From Mikania micrantha (Eukaryota; Streptophyta; Magnoliopsida; Asterales; Asteraceae): a DNA stretch of 64,000 nucleotides. The stretch covers positions 53,102,067 to 53,166,066 of the forward strand of contig CM018698.1 in assembly GCA_009363875.1 (NCBI GenBank). Reading direction: 5' to 3'. Positions 45,582 through 55,826 of this stretch are shown here, one piece after another. Both the position numbers and the translations under genes were made by a program. Each line of letters opens with the position of its first letter. Position 1 is the stretch's first letter. The notes beneath the pieces were generated by a model, which was not told the origin of the DNA, made no database searches, and saw only the letters and a program-made list of their open reading frames with translations.

Positions 45582-46903
45582 TGTGACAATCCGACTTTTC
45601 GAATTAACCTCGTTACAAGCTTGTGTAATTGACTTTGGTGCTAGTTGGGAAAACCATTTACCGTTGGTGGAATTCTCTTACAGATCTGAAACCGTATGGC
45701 AGAGGCTCGGGATCGACAAAAGAGTTACGCTGACAAACGCCATAAACCGTTGGAATTTCAAGTAGGAGATATGATTCTTCTAAAAGTGTCATCTTGGAGA
45801 TGACACAATACATAGGACCTTTTGAGATCCTAATAAGGATTGGTCCGGTTGCGTATCAACTCAAATTACCGGATGAACTCAGTGGAGTTCATGATGTTTT
45901 TCACATATAAATTTAAAGAAATGTCTTTCTGATGAGACATTGATTGTACCACTGGAGGAAATACAGGTGGATGAACAGTTACGATTTATTGAAGAACCAG
46001 CAGAAATTATGATGAAAAAGTATCCCCACTTATTCAAAACAACAACAAACATTAAGTATGCACGTTAAATTTCGGGACGAAATTTCCTTCAACAAGGGGA
46101 TGATGTGATATTTCACACTCTAACATTTTCAGATTTCAAACTGTAAGCACAAACACATGATACTATTGAAATTAGTAGGAACAATTGTGCTGAACACCAG
46201 CTTTGCAGAATGCAAACACAAACATTTCATATTAGTACATACATGATTGATTTCAAACAATGTACTACATTTCATGGTGGTACAATCATGAGCGATTAAA
46301 CAATAGTAGTACTACAAATAGAAGGAACCAGAATAATTGTGTAAGGTAAATTGACGAGTACAGGGGCCCATGTAATCGTGAATTTACAGGTACACATGAA
46401 TTTTGGAAGTTTCTATTTTGTCGACTACATTCAAACATTTGCTATGTGTGAGATTACATAGTATGGTATACAAACACTTTATTCAATTGGTTTTGTTACA
46501 AACATTTGTGTTACATTACATTTTATACATTTTATGTGCTACATTCATATGTTACATGTTATGGTAGTACATGCATGATTAGTTACATACATTTTACTAT
46601 ATGCGGGGTTGCATAGTACAAACAGTTACAGACACTCACTATGTGTGAGGTTACACAGCACAGTATGATCAAACACAAACAATCACAGTTAGGTGAACTA
46701 ACTAGTGTACACACAAACAGTCACATTGAACGATCACACTTAGTTGTGATGATGCAAGCATTAAATTTTGTGTGTGAGTACACACAAGCACCCAGAATGA
46801 TCAAATCACACTAACACGTACGATTTAAACTCGTAAGTAGTTTCCTAACTACTCCTAACATTTACTAATTTTCGGGACGAAAATTCCTTCAACAAGGGGA
46901 TGA
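45582..46903 (+). pseudogene. Truncated duplicate: LTR stub joined to integrase C-terminus and 3' untranslated region
   Basis: TGTGACAATCCGACTTTTC is followed at 45615 by ACAAGCTTGTGTAATTGAC, which is integrase sequence found intact at about 54537. The coding part (45616-46065) repeats the deletions of the downstream copy: loss of the NNSYHTS to QIRN block, loss of the KGVIRFGKRGKLS block, and loss of the chromodomain core. After the stop at 46065 comes the same 3' untranslated region with two polypurine-like blocks (about 46069-46105 and 46870-46903). Confidence 0.88.
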
Positions 46904-49701
46904 TGTGACAATCCGACTTTTCGAATTAACCTCGTTAACCTTCGTAGGCCCAATTGTACTGTATGAGGCCCAATGAGGCCAAGGTAGGCCCAATGAGGCC
47001 AAGGTAGGCCCAATGTGGCCAAGGTAGGCCCAATAAGGCCCAAGGTAGGCCCAATTGTATTTATGAGGCCCAAAGGATTAATCTAGTTCAACAATGTTCT
47101 AAGTAGCCAATTAGTGACAATTCGGTATCCTGGATTAACTCCGTTAACCCAAGATTAACCGAAATGATACGAAATTGAACAAAAACAAATTAGAATGGTT
47201 AGAATTGAACAAAATACGTGTGCAAACATTTAAATCTATGAAAATTTAACTTGTATTTGCAAGAAATGTTTAATTTTGACCTTTATGGTCAAAATTCGTT
47301 AGAAATCAAATGAGAAATTAGAAATTACATTAAAACACCATAATGGATTGAATTAATCACTCATAAAACACCTAATGATGATGATAAACGGTTATCATCA
47401 TGATTAATACCATAATTGTCGAAATTAAACCCATTAAAGCTCATAAGGTTGAAACCGTTACTAGCCATCATTGAGATCACATAATTCGACTTTAATTGTC
47501 TGAATTGTCACTTTAAAACCTTTAGTCGGCTCCTTTAGGACCTGTTGCACAACGAAATTCGAACCAAAAAGCAGTGGGAGACGGATCTCATCTGAGGGTC
47601 GGCCGAACTCAAGCCTATAGTCGAAATATATCAATTCGACATTATTCAAGGTAAAAATTCGTTCCTAAACTACCTAAAGGTGCCGATTAAGCAAACCCCT
47701 ATACTAATTTCGTGTAACAACATCAAATTGATGAAGTTCCAATTCTAGGGTTCTTGATATAGAACGAATTGGGGGTTTTTACTCAAACGTGTTTTAAAAT
47801 CAAATTAAACCATACCAGTAGCTTCATAAGGTTCCATTGAACAAAATCTTTATGTTACTTACGTCTAAAAATAACGAATTTCATGAATTAGAATGTTAGG
47901 GTTTTTGAACATAAACGTTTTGGGGCTTTTGAGTCAAATGAATCGGAAAATGAAATTAAACTATACTGAGAGTTGCGAAAATATCATTTTAAGAAAATAC
48001 CTATGTTAATTTTAACAAACAATAACGAATTAAACGATTTCTAATTCTAGGGTTCCTAATTAAAAATGTTTTGGGGTTTTCTGAGTAAACGACATTAAAA
48101 ATGCAATTACATCATACAGATAGTTTCGGTTTGATCTAGGGATGAAAAGCCCTATGAGTTTGGGGATTTATAGAGTCGAATTTGGCTCAATTGAATTGGG
48201 GATTGAGTTGTTCGAACCCGACCTTGATCGGGGCTGAATTGAGGTAATTAACCGAACAATTGGGTGAATTAAAGCATCCCATATATGAGCCTGAACATCA
48301 AGAACAAAAGCCCTATGATGGTGGGATCGAACTTGATCAAATCGGGGATCAATTGGATTCACATAGTTCGGTTAAGAATTAACAAAGGGGAACTCGACTC
48401 ATTACGGTTAAAATCATTTAAACAGAAATCTGTTTGCAAAATATGAAGCAGAGCAGTGGTAGTGTGCGTGTGTTTGGTTTGAGGGGTCAAGGGTTCGACC
48501 CTTGCCCTTGACAGTTTTTTTGGAATTTAAACCAATTTTAGTGTTTTTATCATAATTCCCTCATTTTAACTCCGTTTCGACTCATTCGAATAAAATTGGA
48601 ACCAGAATTTAATTCCGAACATATTAGAATAATAAAATTTATATTTTGATATGAACTCATAAATCACGTACAATTACGCGTGTTTAACTAAATTGTATTT
48701 AATGAAACGATTTAAACGAGCGAACATAAATCCGTGCATGCTTTCGTATGTACGTTTCAAACAACTTAAAATACGTGTGTTGACACGTATATGACCACAA
48801 ACACGATTTGACGTTACGGATAACGCGACGTTATTGTAATGACACAGATTATCCGTAGAAGGTTGTCTACGCGAACTCACGAACAATTGATCATTCTATC
48901 CACATTCAAAGGTGCGTACACAGCCCCTTTCTTATTTTAACTGTTTCGGGGGAGAAATCATGTGCAACAAACACTTTTAGATACATATCACTTGCATGAG
49001 TTAGCTGTTTACATTAAGTGCAAACTTAGCATTACAAAGCCTTCCATTTCGAACCGTTTAGTTTGCCGTAGTGCAAAGCGTGGTAGTTGAAGATAGATCT
49101 ATTGGGTTTGACAAACCTCACTTGGTAGATGGGATCTACACAGGTGTTTGGCTGACCAAACATACATTACTATTGTTTGTGCTAGACAATAGTGTTAAGG
49201 CAAAAACATGCTATAGCATGGCAATCGTCAGCTTTGGTGTCGACCACTTATGTAAATAGTACAAATGACTAGCTATCATGACTATGCATGTGTGATTATG
49301 TTATCTGCAAACTTTATATTCAAACTGTGGTTTCAACATTTGTGAATGTTTAAACCTGTGTATGCACCAACCTTTGTGTTGACTTGATTTACATGTTTTT
49401 CTCAGGACACCAAGGCACAAGAAAGGACAAGCAGGGACTAGGATGTTGAGTCTCATGCATACAGTTTATATTGATTATTGATTTACAACATTGAACATTG
49501 TATTCATGGTTTTACAACTGTTACACTTTGTTATAAATTTTCAAACGCTTCCGCAAAAGTTAAACTCTGATTTTACAAATTAAGACTGAATTATGTTTAA
49601 AAGCATATAGAGGTCTTTCGTTATGTCTAATGATCTGAGATCCTGGTTTGTCACGTTCCCAAACGGTATGATTCCGTTAGTTGAAAATTGGGGGTGTGAC
49701 A
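46904..49701 (+). repeat. LTR of element P (5' LTR of the full internal region)
   Basis: The LTR is 2798 bp, from TGTGACAATCCGACTTTTCG to GGGGGTGTGACA, followed at once by the primer-binding site. It is nearly identical to 55827-58604; one visible difference is an extra AGGCCCAATGAGGCCAAGGT-type unit near 46970-47000. It has a GGCCCAA-rich part (46945-47075) and a tRNA-like module (about 48455-48521, B box GGTTCGACCC and a T run). A donor-like GGTGCGTAC lies at 48912 and an acceptor-like TTTTTCTCAG ends at 49405. Confidence 0.93.
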
Positions 49702-49717
49702 GATTGGTATCAGAGAC
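49702..49717 (+). other. Primer-binding site of element P
   Basis: GATTGGTATCAGAGAC immediately follows the LTR. TGGTATCAGAG is the standard complement of the initiator tRNA-Met 3' end, which would prime reverse transcription. Confidence 0.85.
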
Positions 49718-49834
49718 ATTGGTTATAGCGAACTAGGTTTGCATTTGTAGACTTAGACTATAACTGTTAGACATTAGACACTTACTTACACGATAGTTTA
49801 TATATGCATTTACATATGGCGTTTTGTAACAGAC

Positions 49835-50539
49835 ATGTCATCATCATCTACACCTACTCACACTGAGGGACAAGTAGTAGCATTGTCAGACATCATGACA
49901 AGGAGGATCGAACCAGAGGATGATACGATCCACTATGGGGAGGAAACACATGTTCAACAAAGGGAGAACAACCAATATTGGCAATGGTTTCCTGATCTCA
50001 TACGCAGCTGGGTGTGGGAAGAACGAGTGCCACCACCACCAACTGCCAACACTGCTAATAGCCTTTGGACGTTACCTGCTCTAGGATATCCACTAGAACA
50101 GGCATTTGCTGCTTTTGTTGCACGCATGGAGCGTGAAATCCGCAACATGCGGGAAGTAGCAGGGATGATCACAGAATTGCTTGAGAATAACAACTGGCTG
50201 ACACAAATGTGGGATAACCTCACTGAGGAGTTGGTTAGGACTAGTGAAGAACAGGAAAATTTGGTGGAAACGATCTGGATGATGCGAGGGACGATCCTCG
50301 AACTCACTGCACGACTAGAAACTACTGAGTTACGTGTAGCTGTAGCCGAGGCAAGGGCTGAGGAAGTCAATGCACGGGCTGGTGCAGCGGCGATTGAAGC
50401 CAATATAGTGAGAGATTTGGCTGGGAAGGCGATGACTCTCATCACTGGGCATATGCATTACCAGCATGGTGTAGTGACTGGTCCAGCAGAACTGGAAGAT
50501 TCATCATCAACCGTTGATCAACCAAACGATGGAATCTAG
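49835..50539 (+). CDS. Accessory ORF of 234 residues upstream of gag in element P; coiled-coil, function unknown
   Basis: An uninterrupted ORF begins at ATG 49835, 118 bases after the primer-binding site, and ends 237 bases before the gag ATG at 50777. The N-terminal third is polar, with a VWEERVPPPPTA segment. Residues about 90-200 form long helices with heptad character (MREVAGMITELLENNNWLTQ, then EEQENLVETIWMMRGTILEL and VAVAEARAEEVNARAGAAAI). There is no zinc finger, signal peptide or known retroelement domain. Its integrity contrasts with the broken pol of the same copy. Many Tekay elements go directly from leader to gag, so this is an extra gene. It could be a gag-related helical domain or a captured plant gene; I assign no function. 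Confidence 0.7.
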   Translation: MSSSSTPTHTEGQVVALSDIMTRRIEPEDDTIHYGEETHVQQRENNQYWQWFPDLIRSWVWEERVPPPPTANTANSLWTLPALGYPLEQAFAAFVARMEREIRNMREVAGMITELLENNNWLTQMWDNLTEELVRTSEEQENLVETIWMMRGTILELTARLETTELRVAVAEARAEEVNARAGAAAIEANIVRDLAGKAMTLITGHMHYQHGVVTGPAELEDSSSTVDQPNDGI

Positions 50540-50776
50540 TTATTTCATTTACTTTCTAATTAACAAACTTATATGAGTGGGTTGTACTCATAAAAGTAGA
50601 TTTCGTGTTTAGTTGTTTTGCATTTTTTGACAAACAATTGTAAGCACTAGTTTATCATAAATGATTGAGGATTGTTACCTTAATGGCTATGGTAGTGTGT
50701 TACATTTACTTTGTGCATGAGTGATGATTATGCGATGGGTGTAGTCTTATTATGTATATTTGTAAATAGGAAGGTC

Positions 50777-51910
50777 ATGGTTGGAGGAAACAATAATATG
50801 ACCGCAACGGAAGTTGAGGCACTTATTAACACTCAAATTACCGATACAATCGCAAACTATACGCAAACACACCAAATAGGATCACATGATCCAACGGGGG
50901 GACTGGTAAACCCACAAATGTGCACGTTCAAGACATTCTTGAATTGTAAACCACGTAATTTCAAAGGATCGGAAGGAGCCATTGGACTTCTTCGATGGAT
51001 TGAACAGTCAGAAGCGGTATTTGAGACGTGCAATTGTCCGGAAGAAAACAAGGTCAGATACGCTATTGGTACTTTGGAGGGTTCAGCCTTGACATGGTGG
51101 AACTCTATCGTACAGACACTCGGTTTGAATACAGCCAATGCACTTACTTGGAACGGATTCAAAATCCTGTTGCAGGAGGAGTATTGTCACCGTAATGAAA
51201 TGCAAAAACTTGAGAATGAGTACGGGCAACTCAAGATGAAAGGTTCTAATATTGAGGAATACACTACTCGATTCCAGCAATTAGCAAGACTCTTACCGCA
51301 CAGGGCAACCCCATCTAGCAAGTGGATCAAGAAATACATTGGAGGGTTGGTATCTCAGGTTCGAAAATTGATCATATCTGCAAATCCTACCACCATACAA
51401 CAAGCTGTTCGACTGGCACACCAACTGACTGATCAAACGATGCAACGGGGAACATTACCCAAACGAACAGTAACAGCTAAGGCGGGAGACCACAAAAGAA
51501 AATGGGATAGGATTGATTCCAAGAATTTCACTCAGCAGTCATTTCAGCAGAATCGCAAGCAGGAACCCAACAAGACTCATCACAATCCAAACAATAACCA
51601 ACAGTCATCGGGAGGGTATAATGGTAGATGCCCGAAGTGTAACAAATGTGGATTCCATCACTTTGGGAATCAATGTGACAAATACCGATGTCAGCGATGC
51701 AGAAAGATAGGTCATGTAGCAAAAGACTGTAGAGGGGAAATTCAGGCAAGCTCACTCAACCGGAGCAACACACAGAAAGGATGTTTTGAGTGTGGCTTAT
51801 CAGGATATTTCAAGAAGGAGTGCCCACAACTCAAGAAAAGAAGGGCTAATGACATGATTACAAAAGGAAACAACAACAACACAAATGTTGCTAGAACAGA
51901 GCTGTTGTGA
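50777..51910 (+). CDS. Element P gag (capsid/nucleocapsid)
   Basis: The open frame begins upstream at 50711, but the first methionine in a gag-like context is at 50777 (MVGGNNNMTATEVEAL), giving 377 residues. The retrotrans_gag domain is clear: FKTFLNCKPRNFKGSEGAIG, LLRWIEQSEAVF, VRYAIGTLEGSALTWWNSI, YCHRNEMQKLENEYGQLKM, EEYTTRFQQLARLLPHRATP and KKYIGGLVSQV. A basic linker leads to a CCHC zinc knuckle CQRCRKIGHVAKDC and a second knuckle CFECGLSGYFKKEC, in which histidine is replaced by tyrosine. The protein would form the particle and bind element RNA. The frame is intact, but the altered second knuckle suggests weakened function. Confidence 0.88.
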   Translation: MVGGNNNMTATEVEALINTQITDTIANYTQTHQIGSHDPTGGLVNPQMCTFKTFLNCKPRNFKGSEGAIGLLRWIEQSEAVFETCNCPEENKVRYAIGTLEGSALTWWNSIVQTLGLNTANALTWNGFKILLQEEYCHRNEMQKLENEYGQLKMKGSNIEEYTTRFQQLARLLPHRATPSSKWIKKYIGGLVSQVRKLIISANPTTIQQAVRLAHQLTDQTMQRGTLPKRTVTAKAGDHKRKWDRIDSKNFTQQSFQQNRKQEPNKTHHNPNNNQQSSGGYNGRCPKCNKCGFHHFGNQCDKYRCQRCRKIGHVAKDCRGEIQASSLNRSNTQKGCFECGLSGYFKKECPQLKKRRANDMITKGNNNNTNVARTELL

Positions 51911-51929
51911 TTGGAGGACGTCAGGCATG

Positions 51930-54900
51930 GGAAGATTCCAACATCGTTACGGGTATGTTTCTCTTGAATTATCACTCTGCCTCTATGCTATTCAACACCG
52001 GTGCAGATCAGGGTTTGTGTCTAGCAAATCTTGTGAATTGCTAAGTATTAGTCCTACTGCTTTAGAAAACCCATACACTATAGAACTATCTAATGATAAG
52101 TTAGTTGTTGTAAACCATATTCCTAAAGGATGTGTTCTTGACTTGATGGGTCAAACACATGACATTGACTTTATGCTTACCGCTTTAGGCAGTTTTGATG
52201 TAGTCATTGACATGGACTGGTTGTTCAAACACCAGGCTGAAATAGTATGACATCAAGAGATCGTTCGTATACCGCTTTCACATGAGGAGGTAATGTATGT
52301 ACAAGGTGAGAAGAGCAGTACGCCACTGCGTCTCATAGCTTGTATGAAAAACACACAAATGTCTACATATAGGTCATACGGCAGTTATAGCACTTATAAC
52401 TGAGAAGCCGGTAGTTGGGAAGAATATAGAAGACATCCCAGTAGTTTGAGAATTCCCTGAAGTATTCCAGAAGACCTACTGGGATTACCGCCTATCAGAC
52501 AGGTGGAATTTCAAATCAACCTTACACCAGACGCAGCATCGATAGCTAGGACGCCTTATTGACTTGCACCATCTGAGATGCAAGAGTTATCTACACAACT
52601 GCAAGAGTTGTTGGATAAGGGCTTTAAACGACCTAGTTTTTCACCGTGGGGAGCTCCAGTTTTATTTGTTAGGAAAAAGGACGGGACTTTCCGTATGTGT
52701 ATCGATTACCGGGAACTTAACCAAGTTACCATCAAAAACCAGTATCCGTTACCTAGAATTGACGATCTGTTCGATCAATTGCAAGGTTCGAGTTACTACT
52801 CGAAGATTGATCTTAGGTCTGCTTATCATCAACTCAGAGTACAGGAAGAAGATATTCCGAAGACAGCATTCAGGACGCGCTATGGCCATTATGAGTTCTT
52901 AGTCATGCCATTTGGGTTGACAAACGCTCCAGCTGTATTCATGGATTTCATGAATCGTGTTGTAAACCTTATCTTGATAAGTTTGTCATTGTTTTCATTA
53001 ATGACATTCTCATCTATTCTCAGACTGAGGAGGAGCACGCTGAACATCTTCGATTACTATTGGAATTGTTGAAACAGGAACAACTGTACGCTAAGTTCTC
53101 AAAATGTTACTTCTAGATGCGAGAAGTACAAGTCTTGGGGCATATAGTTAATGAAAAGGGTATACATGTTGACCCAGTGAATATTGAAGCGATTAAGATT
53201 TGGGAAGCACCAAAGACGCCTACCGAGGTACGACAATTCCTTGGTTTGGCGGGTAATTACCGATGATTCATTGAAGGTTTCTCAAAGATCGCTCAACCAC
53301 TTACAGCTCTTACGCATAAGGGAACGAAGTATAACTGGACGGATAAACAGGAGACAGCGTTCCAGTTATTGAAACAGAAACTCTGCAGCGCACCAATTCT
53401 GTCCTTACCGGAAGGGACGGAAGACTTTGAGGTGTATTGTGATGCATCTGCACAGGGTTTGGGATGTGGGTTGATGCAACGTGATAAAGTGATTGCTTAT
53501 GCTTCCAGGCAACTACGATCACACGAAAAGAATTACACTACTCATGACTTGGAGTTAGGAGCAGTGGTTTTTGCTTTGAAGATTTGGAGGCATTATCTGT
53601 ATGGAACTAAGTATACCATTTACACTGATCATAAGAGTTTGCAACATATCTTTGATCAGAAGGAGCTTAATATGAGGCAACGACGATGGGTTGAGTTGTT
53701 GAACGATTACGAATGTGCAATTAAGTATCACCCGGGAAAACTAATGTGGTAGCTGATGCTTTAAGCAGAAAAGACACTTTAACAATACGGGTTCGTGCAC
53801 TTATGATGACGATACATACTGACTTACCTGACAAGGTGCGTAGTGCTCAGCTCGAGGCTTTGAAAAAGGAAAACTTGGTACATGAATCATTACGAGGAAT
53901 GGAAGAACAACTGGATGTTAAGTCTGATGGAATCCGTTATTTCATTAATCGACTGTGGATACCTTTGTACGGAGGTTTAAGGGAACTCGTGATGGATGAA
54001 GCACACAAGTCCGGATATTCAGTCCATCCGGGATCAGACAAGATGTATCATGACTTGAAGGCACTGTATTGGTGGCCTCACATGAAAGCTGATATTGCTA
54101 AGTACGTTAGCAAATGTTTGACTTGTTCGAAAGTCAAAGTTGAATATCAAAAGCCATCTGGTTTACTGCAACAACCAGAGATACCGATGTGGAAATGGGA
54201 ACAGATTTCGATGGATTTCATTACTAAGTTACCCCGTACACCGAGTGGTTGTGATACGATATGGGTAATTGTTGATCGATTAACGAAATCTGCACATTTT
54301 TTTAGTAATCAAGGAAACTGACAAGATGGAGAAACTGACTCGTGTTTACATCAAGGAAGTGGTAGCACGGCATGGCGTGCCAATCTTTATTATATCAGAT
54401 CGGGATGCCCGATTTACTACCAACTTTTGGAAATCACTTCATAAGTCATTGGGGACTCACTTGGATATGAGTACCGCCTACCATCCACAGACCGACGGTG
54501 AAAGTGAACATACGATTCAAACGCTCGAGGATATGTTACAAGCTTGTGTAATTGACTTTGGTGCTAGTTGGGAAAACCATTTACCGTTGGTGGAATTCTC
54601 TTACAGATCTGAAACCGTATGGCAGAGGCTCGGGATCGACAAAAGAGTTACACTGACAAACGCCACAAACCGTTGGAATTTCAAGTAGGAGATATGATTC
54701 TTCTAAAAGTGTCATCTTGGAGATGACACAATACATAGGACCTTTTGAGATCCTAATAAGGATTGGTCCGGTTGCGTATCAACTCAAATTACCGGATGAA
54801 CTCAGTGGAGTTCATGATGTTTTTCACATATAAATTTAAAGAAATGTCTTTCTGATGAGACATTGATTGTACCACTGGAGGAAATACAGGTGGATGAACA

Positions 54901-54990
54901 GTTACGATTTATTGAAGAACCAGCAGAAATTATGATGAAAAAGTATCCCCACTTATTCAAAACAACAACAAACATTAAGTATGCACGTTA
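51930..54990 (+). pseudogene. Element P pol: protease, RT, RNase H, integrase (degenerate)
   Basis: Protease: the active-site loop reads LFNTGADQGF, with the catalytic aspartate replaced by asparagine (codon 51994-51996), and a frameshift follows. It ends ALGSFDVVIDMDWLFKHQAE. RT at 52578-53260 has SFSPWGAPVLFVRKKDGTF, MPFGLTNAPAVFMDFMNRV and then a frameshift, with the FIDD box read as FIND (aspartate to asparagine at 53000-53002), stop TAG at 53114 and stop TGA at 53264. RNase H at 53290-53752 has YCDASAQGLGCGLMQ and YTDHKSLQHIFDQKELN. Integrase starts in another frame at 53746, shifts at a T run (54297-54303), and lacks the NNSYHTS-QIRN block, the GPF-adjacent block and the chromodomain core. 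The element cannot make a working polymerase or integrase. Confidence 0.92.
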
Positions 54991-55826
54991 AATTTCGGGA
55001 CGAAATTTCCTTCAACAAGGGGATGATGTGATATTTCACACTCTAACATTTTCAGATTTCAAACTGTAAGCACAAACACATGATACTATTGAAATTAGTA
55101 GGAACAATTGTGCTGAACACCAGCTTTGCAGAATGCAAACACAAACATTTCATATTAGTACATACATGATTGATTTCAAACAATGTACTACATTTCATGG
55201 TGGTACAATCATGAGCGATTAAACAATAGTAGTACTACAAATAGAAGGAACCAGAATAATTGTGTAAGGTAAATTGACGAGTACAGGGGCCCATGTAATC
55301 GTGAATTTACAGGTACACATGAATTTTGGAAGTTTCTATTTTGTCGACTACATTCAAACATTTGCTATGTGTGAGATTACATAGTATGGTATACAAACAC
55401 TTTATTCAATTGGTTTTGTTACAAACATTTGTGTTACATTACATTTTATACATTTTATGTGCTACATTCATATGTTACATGTTATGGTAGTACATGCATG
55501 ATTAGTTACATACATTTTACTATATGCGGGGTTGCATAGTACAAACAGTTACAGACACTCACTATGTGTGAGGTTACACAGCACAGTATGATCAAACACA
55601 AACAGTCACAGTTAGGTGAACTAACTAGTGTACACACAAACAGTCACATTGAACGATCACACTTAGTTGTGATGTTGCAAGCATTAAATTTTGTGTGTGA
55701 GTACACACAAGCACCCAGAATGATCAAATCACACTAACACGTACGATTTAAACTCGTAAGTAGTTTCCTAACTACTCCTAACATTTACTAATTTTCGGGA
55801 AGAAAATTCCTTCAACAAGGGGATGA
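54991..55826 (+). other. 3' untranslated region of element P with duplicated polypurine-like blocks
   Basis: TTTCGGGACGAAATTTCC...CAACAAGGGGATGATGTGATA (about 54992-55035) and TTTCGGGAAGAAAATTCC...CAACAAGGGGATGA (about 55793-55826) frame about 750 bases with ACATTTCATATGTTACAT-like short repeats and TATGTG-GGGTTACA words. Only the second block touches the LTR. Confidence 0.75.

Noticed and set aside
47461..47649. Short ORFs repeated in both LTRs of element P (also 48168-48362, 48674-48886, 49071-49259 and equivalents)
   Set aside because: They recur only because the LTRs are duplicated; none has a domain or a start context suggesting translation.
49954..50445. Minus-strand ORF of 163 codons
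   Set aside because: It is antisense to the accessory ORF of element P, which has the better context (after the primer-binding site, before gag, same strand).
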